A stretch of DNA of 64,000 bases from Endocalyx cinctus (Eukaryota > Ascomycota > Sordariomycetes > Amphisphaeriales > Apiosporaceae). Shown here piece by piece: positions 1 through 11,848 of the stretch (within the stretch, counting starts at the first letter, position 1; the number at the start of each line of letters is the position of its first letter). Under the pieces are notes generated by a model. The model worked only from the letters and a program-made list of their open reading frames with translations, did no database searches and was not told the origin of the DNA. The stretch spans positions 744,001-808,000 of the forward strand of contig BCKC01000003.1 in assembly GCA_001600455.1 (NCBI GenBank). Reading direction: 5' to 3'. The translations under genes and the position numbers were made by a program.

Positions 1-1239
1 AACCACATTTTCATCCTGAACTTCTTTTGGGCTTTTGCTGAAAGTGGTATATCCGGAGTTGGTCTTGACCGAGGAGTCTTTGCCTAGAAAATCTCTTTCG
101 GTCATATAAGGTTCGTACTCGCGTAGTTCTTCAAGTCGATGCGTCTTCCTAGAGCCACGGTCTGCCTTGTCAAGTTCGACGTTACGGTACTTATCGAGGT
201 CGTCATGCTCTTGTGTGCCGTTTGATGGCAGATCCACAGAATCGTCAGCTGATAGTGCTCGATACTTATCCAGGTCATCGTACTGCTCAACTGGATCCTC
301 TGGTGGTAGGTGGTTCAGGGAGTACTCCTCGCTGCGATCTACAGTCCCTAGTATGGTATCACCTAATTGATCAATAGATGAGGTCGCGCTCGAGTTAGGT
401 CTTTTTGGTGGAGTTATGTTGGTTGGTTTGTCATCAAGTTCAACTTCTTCATATTTCCTAACCTCCGAGATTGAAGGTTTCGGGTCAGAGTAGACAGGTT
501 CTCTCTTGTTATCGAGATTTGGTGGAGTGAAAGTGGAAAATTGTGACCTATACGACTTGAAACTCTTGATTGGAGGCTCAACTTCGGTGTCCATAGCTTC
601 GTATGACTTCCTCGGAATTTTCCGGTTCGTGATTGGATCGATCTCGTACTCCTCTCTGATCGACGGATCATTTTTACTTGGATCATCTGCGAGGTGCTTC
701 TTGGCTGTGTCGAAACGTGGCGGTTTGGTGTCTTGGTCAGAACGCAGTCGCCTAGTACCGATTGAAGCCTCCTTAATCCAGCGATTGACCACTCGGTCAA
801 CTTGAGATGGCCAATCATTGAAATCTTTTCTGGAATCCGGCGTTGATGACGTGTTTTTGTATGTACCTCTTGAACATGGTGTCTCTGAAGCCGGCTGCCG
901 GGCTGTCTTCCCGTGAAACCGGTCATCATCAATATCCATTGACCAGAAGTTTCCAACTTTTGGGCCACGATACCAAGCAAGTACGTGATCAGGGGTAAGC
1001 TTGTATTTCCCGAGGAATCGGTCGCATGGTGAGTGCGGTTGTCGCTCGAGATTCTTGAAATATCTTTGCCTCATCATACGGTACCTATGGCGCATTTCTT
1101 CTTGTAATTTAGCATCGACACGGCTGGCCCATAGCTCGAAACGAAATGCACGAGTTTGCTGACGTCGAGAGTAGCAAGCGGCGGCATGGTTAACTAAGGA
1201 CCTCGCTCGGGTCGTTCGCGAGCTGACCTCGGTCAGCAT
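1..1239 (-). CDS. Conserved fungal protein, probable mitochondrial, 3' part outside the window
   Basis: The minus frame is open without a stop from the ATG at 1239 to the window edge (413 codons), with an in-frame stop 34-36 nt upstream of the ATG, so this start is well defined and the C-terminus is missing. The first 35 residues are rich in Arg, Ser and Ala with a single acidic residue, as in mitochondrial presequences. They are followed by a FRFELW segment and a basic REMRHRYRMMRQRY-like stretch (here EEMRHRYRMMRQRY) that I recall from a family of uncharacterised fungal proteins. Further on are DPITNRK and two copies of DLDKYR (about 178-207 and 240-285), spaced about 22 residues apart; repeats of this kind are typical of that family. 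No enzymatic domain is recognised. The family assignment is from memory and the mitochondrial location is inferred. Confidence 0.75.
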   Translation of the reverse strand, partial: MLTEVSSRTTRARSLVNHAAACYSRRQQTRAFRFELWASRVDAKLQEEMRHRYRMMRQRYFKNLERQPHSPCDRFLGKYKLTPDHVLAWYRGPKVGNFWSMDIDDDRFHGKTARQPASETPCSRGTYKNTSSTPDSRKDFNDWPSQVDRVVNRWIKEASIGTRRLRSDQDTKPPRFDTAKKHLADDPSKNDPSIREEYEIDPITNRKIPRKSYEAMDTEVEPPIKSFKSYRSQFSTFTPPNLDNKREPVYSDPKPSISEVRKYEEVELDDKPTNITPPKRPNSSATSSIDQLGDTILGTVDRSEEYSLNHLPPEDPVEQYDDLDKYRALSADDSVDLPSNGTQEHDDLDKYRNVELDKADRGSRKTHRLEELREYEPYMTERDFLGKDSSVKTNSGYTTFSKSPKEVQDENVV

Positions 1240-2600
1240 GTTTTCTGGACCGTAGACACTTAACGCGCTACTTTATATCCAGGAAGATGTATAAATAGCT
1301 TTCGCTGGGAATCACGCGGGGGTAGCGGTATGGATATGAGCGGATAGGACGGGGTATGAATACTCGAGGCACACTCAGTTGTTGTACGGCAAATGACGTC
1401 AAAAGGTAGGAATGAATTGACCTAGATTATCTTGAACTCCCACAATATAGAGATGGGAAAGAGATTCGATACTACATATTAATGAAAAGCGAAAATGGTT
1501 AAGTTCATAGGAATAACATAGAGTTAAAGATCTCGCTCTTTAGGCTATCTGCTAGAAATCCTATAAGGAGATGGATTGGTCAGATGATTGCATATATACG
1601 TATATGTGGATATGTAGACACAATGGATGTAGACATATGCAGATATATGTTGAAGTACGATATATCTAAGATATATAGAAGGGTTTTAAAGAGATATGTA
1701 TCTGTATAGATAAATAATGATTCACATTTACATGATTGAGAGAATATCTGGTGGTCTGTTTCAAGGTTATAAGTTGATGGACGATGGAGGAGGGGAAGCA
1801 ACTGAGCCTAGATATGGTAAGGATCTAAGTACTTTACACTATAGATAGGTACTGCATAGCAGGCAGACAAGCAGGTTTAGCTGCCTACGTCGTTCGGGCT
1901 GATCTGATGGGTCCCAAGAAATCGGGGAAGTACAGGGTAAGCCCCACTGTGGATCATTTGATATGCGGGAACGCTCGATTTGCGGGGTATTTTTATACTA
2001 GTACTCCGTACTTGTACTCTGTATACATACCTAACAGTAGTATATCAACTTCTTTTTTGTACAAATCGGGATTGGCGTGTTTGCCGCTTTTTACTTTTAA
2101 GGCTCGGCTCAGTCACTAATCAATCAAGTGTCCTGAGCAGTTGTATCCATTTATACTGGACATACCTAAACATTCATGAGACAATTATGCAAATACAATG
2201 GTAAGGTACCTGTTATCAGTACACTAAGGCTGTTGATTAGTATCACTGCTGTTGAACGGGGGTAAGTAAAGGTGACTGTTACCGTAGGACGTCAAGCTAC
2301 TTTACCCTAGAATGAATATACTAATGGAATTATTACTATCCATACCCTTCTGTTAACTTCAAGCAATTATGTAGTCATTCTTGTCAGTGTCAGCTCGGCT
2401 CTACCCCTAATTCATAATCCGCAGGAGCTAATCCAAATAACAGAACTCTTAACAGCGATATAAAACTTTTATCTAGCTGCTGTTTCTAGAACCTTAAAGT
2501 ACTTCCGACCGGTATTTTGGATAAGATAAATATATTTCTCAAAGTTTATCGAATCAGATATTTCTGACCCTGAGGGTTGATTAGTTCCAGCTTCGAAGGT
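1240..2600. other. AT-rich intergenic region, no gene seen
   Basis: No convincing coding segment. The short open frames here have no recognisable motif and strongly AT-driven composition. The 5' end of the region must hold the promoter of the minus-strand gene that starts at 1239. TpA-rich words (tatata, atata) dominate, as they do through to 6.7 kb. Confidence 0.6.
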
Positions 2601-2639
2601 TGGTAATTTTTGGAGGACATATCTAGGTTGGCATCGAAT

Positions 2640-4030
2640 ACCAATAAAACATACCTATGTTTGGTTCGATTCTCTTGCGCGCAATAACTTCAACGGCCAC
2701 CTCTAGACGAGCTTTATCCAGCGGGCTCTGGATGCCGCATACTCTGGTGAAGTTTAGACTCGACTTGACCTCGAATATCAATGCTGTCGACCAGAACATG
2801 CGTTGGACCGGGGATAAGCTAGTGGAAGCGACGAGGGTACCTAAATTCGCAATATCTGGCAGATTTCCCTTAGTCGGTAGTTTTGTGACCTTGTTGAGGG
2901 TTATCGGAGATACCAGTGAGGTTATAACTAGTGTTCGAGGCCGTCGATTCCGCAGGTGCGTCAATGAAAGACGTGTCTTCTGACTCCGGTTGATCGGAAG
3001 GCAAATCGTCAGGGTTAACATGTTAGAGTTCAATTTTGGGAACGATATCGTGGCGGACGCCGTCTATCGCCTCTCCTACAAGCTATTTTATAGATATGCC
3101 ACTAAGGAGTTTAAGGACAGGGTAGTTCAGCTAGAGATCCTCTATCGGATAGGCCTGAATCTCCAGAGCAAAAAGTGAGTCAATCCTAAGATCGTATAGA
3201 TGAATACTTTAACCATTCGCGTTCTTAGTTTCGAAGTCAAACTGGAGCATAGAACCAAGCACCTCCAGTATATTTCCCTCGACGAGCTCGTGAACCATGG
3301 TCTTGTTTTCTGTGCCCCAAGGCCGAATCTTTAAAAGTGCCTGCGATTAGAGACCGGCCAACAAGCTTCTGGCACGAGTCTAATTGATTAACATATGACC
3401 CATTATTGGATTGGTTGCCCGTTTCGGCTGTGGTTTATAGTCCAAACTAGATTGCCTGATTTTCGTCGTAATCTTCATGACGGGGGAGGCGAGCGGATGG
3501 CCAATTAAGACAGCATCGGCAAAAAAATTGGTGAAAGTCTTGTTCGGACATTTTCATGTATGACATCGGGAACTTGTAGGATAGTATGGTGATTTCTTGC
3601 TCAACAATGTATCCAACTCCAAGGACATGTCGCATTTCAATGACAGAAGCCGCGAGCCCCCTTTCCCTATATTGTTGAATAACACTAGTCATAATTACAC
3701 ATACTTACGGCAGAATAAACAGACTAGTTGGGTCTCCCAACGACAGCAGTAAGCGATGAGAACATAACCAAGAGAACTATAACATCTTCCTGAAATAGAC
3801 TATCTAGGTAGATAGTTCCTTCCACCTTGGGGCGTATGACTTGCTGTGATGTCCCAAAGTCCATGTTGATCATTTGGGTGTCGTTCAAAACCACTAACGA
3901 GACGATCAAAATTACAATTTCAGGAGTAGAAGATATACGCAGCTTTACTTGCTCCTTGGGCAACGCCTGGTATTGATGGTATTTCCGCGTCTAGTGCTGT
4001 GATATCTTGCTGTAAAGTCAGGTCACCATG
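2640..4030 (-). pseudogene. Decayed polyketide synthase (KR, ACP, possible C domain), HR-PKS or PKS-NRPS relic
   Basis: Read on the minus strand, broken frames give a PKS C-terminal order. At 4027-3951 a frame holds IPGVAQGA, the approach to the ketoreductase (KR) core. At 3930-3724 another frame holds VLNDTQMINMDF, IRPKVEGTIYLDSLF and MFSSLTAVVG, all classic KR signatures, ending in a TAG where PKSs have Gln. At 3692-3447 comes RGLAASVIEMRHVLGVGY and MSEQDFHQFF, the usual KR end. At 3345-3060 lies an acyl carrier protein with the phosphopantetheine site IDSLFALEIQ (Ser codon 3176-3178), then two in-frame stops. At about 2830-2640 LSPVQRMFW plus SPLDKARLEVAV resembles the first motif of a condensation domain. 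Upstream KS, AT, DH and ER domains are absent. The KR and ACP calls are firm; the condensation domain is likely but less sure. It is not functional. Confidence 0.8.
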
Positions 4031-4791
4031 GGTTTGCTAGCTACTTTCCACGAAGTCCGCTGAAAGCTGATTCATTGAGGCATAACTGAAAATCATAAGA
4101 TGTAGTATAAAGCGTAGAATTGGGTGAGTTACATTGTAGTATACAACTCCTAACTCGGGCAACTCGTTATATAGTGTATTAAAATCTTACATACCGATAT
4201 GTGTACCTGAATCCCACCATAGCTCATAGATAACCGGTCAGTTTTATTATTGTGAGATGTTGAGTTAGTTAGAACTATGTATATCAAGCCTGCCAGGCAA
4301 CATTAACGTTAACATATTATATATAAGCTCCCCGATTTGAGCTAAGACTTGTTACCAGTCACTTGATTGTTAACATAGCTACTGGTATTGGTCGTATATA
4401 GCACTCTGACATAGCTCATTAAAACGAATGATATATAAATTTGATAGTATGCATCATTTGCTGCGCCGTATTTTTAAAGATTAAACCAGAGTTTCAAAAA
4501 TAGGAGAGACACACAATAACCTGTCCTTGTCTCAGTTTGCCTAATTACAGCACATCAAAATGAATGGTTGGCTGCTGATGTTCCCTCTAGTTAAGAGCGA
4601 ATGGCTTTATCAGTCACCAGATATCAAATCTCTAGTATTCTTTTTCTGCGACCTTCTACTCCAAACTTACCGGACGATACCCCTGGGCAATGTAGGATGT
4701 CTTAAAGGAGTATGGAGAGTTCTTTTTTTCCCGAGGCCTCATCCACCGCGATACACGCTTTTTTTTTTTTTTTTTTTTTGCACTGACACCA
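4031..4791. other. AT-rich spacer between two relics, with a poly(T) tract
   Basis: No gene is supported. A run of 21 T lies at 4759-4779, directly upstream of the P450-like segment. An open frame that starts at 4560 runs through the poly(T) into the P450 motif, but its first 75 codons look like no P450 N-terminus. Confidence 0.5.
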
Positions 4792-5210
4792 GTATAAGCG
4801 ACGTGGCGCGGATTGCTCCCAACGAGCTTATTTTCATCACCCCTGAAGCTGTCTCCGGTAAGTAGCTTAGGGGCATCAAGAAACATCGAAAACTGAGTTT
4901 GATAGACTAATGTAGAGAGTTAGGTATGTACAACAAACACACTAAGAATTAGGAGCATTTTGTTAAGGCGGATCTAGCTATTGGATTCGGAGATGATGGG
5001 ATCACATAGGAAAAGGATCAGGCGAAGCGCCGTAATTGGCCAAGCACTCGAAGGGGGAATCGAGAGCCGTGCCAAGTGGCAGAAGCCGGACCACTTCAAG
5101 TAGCTGGTATCTCCCGATGCCCCAGTGCCTACTCAGAGAGAAATTACACCTCGAGGTACTTGTGAGCCAGTTATTCCATTCGGTCATGGACCTAGAGCCG
5201 TAAGTTAAAC
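4792..5210 (+). pseudogene. Cytochrome P450 relic
   Basis: At 4801-4857 the plus strand encodes DVARIAPNELIFITPEAV, which matches the conserved N-terminal segment of fungal secondary-metabolism P450s (consensus V-RIAPNELSFITPEAW). The frame then meets a GTAAGT-like donor and a stop at 4863. A second piece at about 4995-5210 carries PDHFK, an in-frame TAG, then LVSPDAPVPTQREI and IPFGHGPRAV. The first part resembles the middle of fungal P450s; the last is like the heme-binding loop but has Val where the cysteine ligand should be. Most of the protein, including the I helix and ExxR, cannot be found. The first piece is well supported and the second is tentative. The relic lies divergent to the polyketide synthase relic, as in a secondary-metabolite cluster. 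Confidence 0.6.
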
Positions 5211-6768
5211 CACCATGGCTACTTACTTAATACGTCGAGATATAAATTATGCTAATAGGAAATTATAGTGTATTGGTCAGGCACGAGGGTGGCGACATGC
5301 AAGGCACTTGTTGTTCAGAGTTCTTTAGACTTTTGACGTCAAAAAGTTATCTAGTTAGGATTTCAACTTTGACAAGGATTTCAAGTTATACGCTAGTATA
5401 TGAGAGAAGCCGAAACTCTGGGCAGTTCTGGGTACGCTTTCTTCCACGCGAGGGCGGGAAGGACTCAAGAAAAAAGTTTAGCGGCAGCGCCACTATTCGT
5501 CAAATTAGCAAGTGCATAGAAGTATGATTCATAATTTTTTTTTTTTTTTTTTTTTTTTTTTTGGACGCCGAGGATCGATGGCCTTCCATAATTCTCCTTT
5601 ACAATGTAGAAAGCGGTCATTTGGTATGTTTATTGGTACTTTAGAGGCACTCTCATCATGAACATAGTTCCTCTTCCTTCCCCTGCCTATTGGGTTGCTT
5701 GGGTGCCCCCGTAATGGACTTGGGGGCTCGGGGGCTGCAGCTGTCGCTATTATTGGCTGATATTAAAGAGGATTGTTCCAGCGCACCCCTTAGCATTGCC
5801 GCATTTTTAACGCCTATGCAGCTCTAGTGCGGTATACTGACCTAAGCGTAAGCAAGGGAGGCAATCTCTTAGAGCAAAGCGACTCTATGAATTCGTTGCT
5901 CTTGCAATGGTTTATTAATTTACATCTCCGATGCCAAGTAATCATTTATGTTCTATGTAGTATACAACCTCGTAAGGGTTCAGCCGCTAGTATACATAGT
6001 AGATGGCGCCAGCTATACTCACCTCTTCAGTACTTATATAATTGGCTTATAAAGTATATTTCATCCCTTTCTATATAAATTTTCAGTCTTTTACAAAGTA
6101 AACTTTCGCCCCGTCAAATAAATTTAGTGACGATATTTTGGTATAGGCACTTCTCGATTAGTTGCTGGAATTTCTGGAAATAAATTTCCAGATTGTTGAT
6201 ACTTGGCGCCGTCTAGCTTCTGTTCTCCAAATCCAAGTAGGCGGATCACTTTACTTAAAAACTCTAAATAAGCTACGACGAATGTCTACAAAATCACTTT
6301 ACTCAGCACTCGGCGTATTGTACCGTACAGTGACTATATATAAAGGAAGTAAAATCTCTTCCCTCTTCTTTTTAAAATAGATGAACCATTCATATGGATC
6401 CATAGAACAATTCTTTTCTTCATATCGTGACCATAATAATATCTTTTGTTTACGTCATTGGCCAAGAGTATTTTTGCCGACGCGACCTAAGAAGTATTAT
6501 TTGCTATATACATCGAATAACCCCGCGGTGGGGTCAAAAATAAATCTTACAGATACCTACTATACCTACTATACCTACAGATTTACCTATCGCATCTCGA
6601 CATCGCCGACAGAGAAAATAAGTTTATATTCATTTACAGGAAGGAATCTATTATGATACTGGACTGGATATGAAGTATTGTTTTCTCTGTGGAAATATCT
6701 CTATTTCTTGGCTCACAGAAACGTGACCTTATTCCTTTCCTTTTTCAATTTACCAATACTCACTCAAT
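5211..6768. other. AT-rich intergenic region upstream of listerin
   Basis: No coding segment recognised. A run of 28 T lies at 5535-5562. A 7-bp perfect inverted repeat (gcccccg at 5705-5711, cgggggc at 5729-5735) stands out in otherwise AT-rich sequence. The last 100 bases before 6769 are pyrimidine-rich (ttcctttcctttttc), which is common just upstream of fungal start codons. Confidence 0.5.
5535..5562 (+). repeat. 28-base poly(T) tract
   Basis: An uninterrupted T run in the gene-poor AT-rich block. It could be the poly(A) tail of an old minus-strand retroposed copy, but no element body is recognisable next to it. Confidence 0.6.
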
Positions 6769-9700
6769 ATGAGTCGCAAATCTTCAAAGCTTCGAGCAGC
6801 TAGCGGTAGAGCTTTTGCTAACCCTGCTTCTAATTCTTTTGGAAGCTTCGGTTCATTTTCTACTCCTGCTAGCGGCGTCAACCTCTCCTATTTGGCCGAA
6901 CCATCCGATCTTTCCTCCATATCAGATCCAAACGTTGTTGTATCCCTCAAGAATCTTCAAAAGAAAGACCCCACCACCAAGGTCAAAGCGCTGGAAGACC
7001 TACTTACGTATGTACAAGCTCACCCCTATGAGCAGGACGGCGGTCCGGAAGAGCCTCTCATAGAAGCTTGGGTAAGTTATATTTGCCCCTTTTTCCTATT
7101 GCTGCGGTGGTGAATAATGATATATACTAATCATCTGTCTCCTCTAATATAGGTTCAATCTTACCCTCGTATATCCATAGACAATTATCGACGTGTTCGC
7201 GAACTATCCCATCTCTTGCAGATCGAGTTCATGAAATCTTCGAGGAAGCGCATGGAAAAACATATACCCAAGATTGTCGGTCCCTGGCTCGCCGGTACTT
7301 TTGACAAGGATAAAGTCGTGTCTAGAGCTGCTGGAGAAGGCATATCCTCTTTTTTATCTACCCCCGAAAAACTGAAGCAATTCTGGAAAAGATGTCAGCA
7401 GCAGATACTAGATTACGCGTCCGATGCTATAAAAGAGACTCCGGATACCTTGAGCGATCAACGATCCACAAGCGCAGACGATGCCGAGACCAAATATTTC
7501 AGAGTGCAGGCTAGCAGTCTTGCCCTCGTTCTCAATCTTCTACAAATGTTGGATAGCCAAGATATTGAAAAATGTCTAGATAGTTATGACCAATTCTTTG
7601 AGAACAACAAGGTCTGGGAAAGCTGCACCGTGCAAGACGCTACCGTCAGACGACTCTCTTGCCAACTCCTCTCGATATGTCTCCAGAAACGGCCAGCCAG
7701 ACTGCAAGCCGACTTATCTCGCGTCAGTAAGCTATTTGTAGCAGAAGGTTTAAAGAGCAATCATGTTGGCACTGCTGCCGACTTTGTTACTTCCTTAGCG
7801 CACCTCACCGAGAAGTTTCCCACTATCTGGACGTCTGACTACCATGGCAAAAAGTCCCCGTTGTCCAGACTAAAGTTATGGCTCGAAAAGGGGTCCCAAG
7901 GAAGCTCGTCGGTATTTTGGTTATCCTTGGCTAAACTGCTTAGTATATTTCCGGAGGGTGTGCTCCCGAATGATGTCGATGGCGCACTCGAGTTTATGAA
8001 GTCGATGAGAGCGGGCCTTTCGAACCGAGAAGAGGCTCGCAATAACGCTGTCGATGCTTGGTCAACTTATCTCAGTACGGCTAGGCATTTCATCAACACG
8101 CTCCAGACTCCTGACCATCGCTCGGCTTTTATTCAGGGGAGCATTTTCCCACTAACGGCACATTATCTTCATCCGTTACCCGAAACATCTTTGTGGGCTT
8201 CTGGATGTCAGGTGCCAATATTGATTAAGGCTTTCACATCCACAGCAACATCCACTTTTGAAGATGTAGTTGAAGCCACTCGGCTCGAATGGAAGGGCCT
8301 GAAGGATATCGTTAAGGATACCATGAGAAACTCGTTGCCCGAAACATCCAAAGAGCACCAGAGCTCTCAGAAATTAGCTGCCGAGGAAGGCAGCAGGTGG
8401 TTTATACTAGCAGGCAAGCTCTTGGATGCACATTATATGACCGCGAACACCGATCGCCCTATTCCTGATATTCCTCTCTCACCCTCCGTGGAACTTCTTA
8501 AGGAGTTGTTTGAATTGCTTGACACTCGAAGATGGAAGCCGTTTGGCGCCGCCGCGACAGTGGAGTCGGCCTTTCGTGAGGCGCCCATAATCCTCAAATC
8601 ACAGGTACCAGAAATGGACCAAGTTCTTGGTGTCTTGGAAGCACTTCTCCCGCGGAATCGAAATTATGTTTTAAATTCCTCCGCTGTCCCCTACTTATTA
8701 TCAAGTATCAATTTACTCGGCGGAATTCCTGAACGGGAACATCAATTCCAGAGAATTTGGAAAGCGAATGTTGAAGACGCTCTGGACAATATTGACCATC
8801 CAGGCGCCTTATCGGCATTAGTGAAACTCATATCCAGTCCACAGGCAACTCCCCTAGCTCGGCAGATTACTGCTCTCCAAACGGAACTAATTAAACGTTG
8901 TTTAATGTGTGCTGTCAACATTAGTGGTACGGACTGGAGCGTCTTCGACGCAGTGGTGGGCTTCGATATACTTACAGATTCCTCTGGTGCGAGACTAGTA
9001 AAGGAGCTTGCGACACGTATCATGGATTCATCTGGCCGTCCCAACTCAGGTGTCATTAACGGTCTCCAAATGATAGCCCAGGAACGACCTAATCTATTAA
9101 CCCAAGACGAAGAGACTCATATGACATTGATGATCAATGTTCTTAGTCTGTCAGAGCGGTCCGACACCAAACCTGAATTGCTTACTCTACAAGCGTACTT
9201 GAAAACCCCTTCATCAACTGGAGAGTCTCGTGTTGTTGCGCTTCTCCAGCAGAATCTTAACAACGTCGGCCCGAACGCCCTTTCCGTTGACACACTTGTT
9301 AAGCAAGCACTACAAGCACATAAAAGTACCGAGGCCGCCTCCGAAAATGATGCTCGCGACATAAGCCTAAATTCTTTAATACCAGACACCAAGGTCTGGC
9401 GTCAAGAGCTTTCCATTTTCCTGCAAGACATACCTGACCCGGCTCTTGCACTTACGAACTCCCTTGGGGGAGCTTGTTTTCTCCCAACTACGACTCCTAC
9501 CATGAATAAGCATTTCTCTCGACGAGATAAAGATGGAAACTCCATACCAGGTCGAATGGCTATGTACATGTGCAAGCTATTGTCTTCGGGATTCAAATTT
9601 GAGCGGTTGACCCTCTCCGAACAGGTTGAAATTATTATTAACCTGGGGTTGACGGCTGAGTTGGCGACAGATCAGCTAACAACAATGAATGAAGGCACGG

Positions 9701-11848
9701 TCTGGAGCTCTCTTTCTTTACCACATATCATTTCTGACGCTGAAATGATGATTGCATCATCTCGAAAAGTTATTGTCGATATGGCTAGAGAAGTCAAAGC
9801 ATGGGTAAGCGAGTCCGACGCGGGCTCGAGCCCCATACATACCGCTGTTGAGACATTGGTCAAAGAATCGCATCATGTCACACCCCTCGGCTTTTATTGT
9901 GGACGTGTTTTGGGAGATCTTCTGCAAGGTATGGTAGAAGTACTCGGCTTCTCATCCAGCGGAGAACTGTGGTTATCAAATCTAGGTCTCCCTAAATGCA
10001 GCCCGTCTACGGTACTATCGTCCGTAGCAATTCTATCCGGTCTTTGCGAAGCCTTGTCTGGTTCAAGAGTTATAAGCACCTTCTGCAACCGCTTAATAAG
10101 CGATATAGCTGGCTCAAAAGTCAACCAGGAAAATACCCTGATCACCCTGGTACTTCTAAATGCATGCATGCGAGTATACGATCTCGGAGAATTACCTGTT
10201 GCGAATAACCGTCTAGTGTTTGCGGTGAAGCAGATTACATCCTGGCTCGAAGCACCCGAAGATCTAGACTACAGATTATCAGCGGAAGCTTGTCGTAGTC
10301 TCGAGTATCTCCTTCCATGCATAAAAGATGTATATGGATCTTACTGGGAGAAGACCATCGATTATTGTGTCTACATCTGGTCTAAGCGGAGTACCGAGTC
10401 CCTGAACTGCCGATTACCCCAGATTCACTCGTCACTACGCATTATGTCGACTTTGAAGTCCTTAGAGGAACCAAACGATGACTTAATCGATATTCTACAA
10501 TCGTCTGAGGAAAAAGTGTCGACTTCTTTGCTGGAACTTCTTAAAATTCCCCGAGGGAAACACACCCAGCCACTAGAAATAGTCGATACAACTCTCTGCC
10601 GCCAGGTTGACAAGGTGTCACTGGAACACATTGTTGATTTAACTGAATTATATAGCTTAGTCGCGAGCGACTCTCGCGCAATTCAGACAGCGGCTTTCGG
10701 TATTCTTCACAAAGCCATCCCGGTCATCCAGGAACAGGTTGCGGTTGACATACTCCTTGAAAAACGGGCAGGTCGTCTACCCGAGGAGCTTCTCTCGCTA
10801 CTTCTCGATGCGCCAAGCATAGAAGATTATTCTGATGATATGCTAGCTCAGTTCCCAACCCCGATCCGATCGTATCTTCTATCGTGGTGCTTGATATTCG
10901 ACTCTTTCGCGGCAGCTTCGTTCAAAATACGAAGTGACTATACCGAAAACCTCAAAGCTTCAAACTACGTTGGGCCCCTGATGGAGTTTACTTTTGATGT
11001 TCTCGGTCATTCAGCAGCCTCCGCTTTGAACCTTGATAAAGAAAAGTTCAACGCAGACCATATTCGCCACTATGACTTAAAACTAGCAGATGGGGAAACC
11101 GAAGAAAGAAATATGCAATGGATGCTGATACACCTATTTTATCTCATTTTGAAGGACGTTCCTACTTTATTTAAATCTTGGTATATTGACTGCCGTTCTA
11201 AACAGACAAAGATGGCTGTGGCAGCTTGGATGACGAAGTACTTCTCGCCCCTCATTATAGCAGATACGCTGCGTGACGTGACGGACTGGATAGCCAAACA
11301 GGAACCACCGGCAGATGACGAGAATGAGCTCATTGTGAAGGTCAGCTACTCGGGGAGAGAAGTCACGGCTGGATACGAGGTAGATGATTCGCAAGCCTCG
11401 ATCGCAATCCGCATTCCACCGGAGTTCCCACTTGAGAATGTGACCGTCGTTGGCATCAACCGTGTCGCGGTAAACGACAAGAAATGGCAAAGTTGGCTGA
11501 TGACGACCCAGGGCGTTATCACATTTTCCGTAAGTTCTTCTTCTTGTTTTGAGTAAGATATTTATAGCTAATACTATGGTACAGGGTGGTAGCATAGCGG
11601 ATGGTCTCACGACGTTTCGACGGAATATTATCGGCGCCATGAAAGGCCAAAGCGAATGCGCAATTTGTTACAGTATCATCAGTGCGGAAAAGACGATGCC
11701 GGATAAGCGTTGCCCAACTTGCAAGAATCTTTTCCATCGTTCTTGCTTGTACAAGTGGTTCCAGAGCAGTAACCAAAACACTTGCCCACTTTGTCGGAAT
11801 CCTATAGATTATTTGGGTCCCGATGTGAGGTCGAGGAGAAATGGTTAG
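6769..11848 (+). CDS. RKR1/LTN1: E3 ubiquitin-protein ligase listerin (ribosome quality control)
   Basis: Exons are 6769-7071, 7153-11529 and 11585-11848, all joined in phase 0, giving 1647 residues, close to the 1562 of yeast Ltn1. The N-terminus has the family segment LKNLQKKDPTTKVKALEDLL. A long alpha-helical HEAT/ARM-type body follows. The third exon holds the C-terminal RING: CAICYSIISAEKTMPDKRCP, CKNLFHRSCLYKWF, then CPLCRNPI, which matches the listerin RING closely. Listerin binds 60S subunits that carry stalled nascent chains and ubiquitinates those chains in the cytosol, together with Rqc1, Rqc2 and Cdc48. The RING exon is separate, so unspliced mRNA would give a protein that stops four codons after a read-through into intron 2 and lacks the ligase domain. 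The family assignment is very secure. Confidence 0.96.

Noticed and set aside
1580..2204. Small open frames in the left AT-rich block
   Set aside because: Composition follows AT content; no similarity to known families that I can see, unlike the frames at 2.6-4.0 kb.
4656..4886. Minus-strand frame through the poly(T) tract
   Set aside because: Contains a poly-Lys run coded by the homopolymer, and the plus strand has the P450 motif here.
5249..6656. Several plus-strand frames of 70-90 codons before listerin
   Set aside because: No recognisable motif, no shared frame or order; treated as chance frames.
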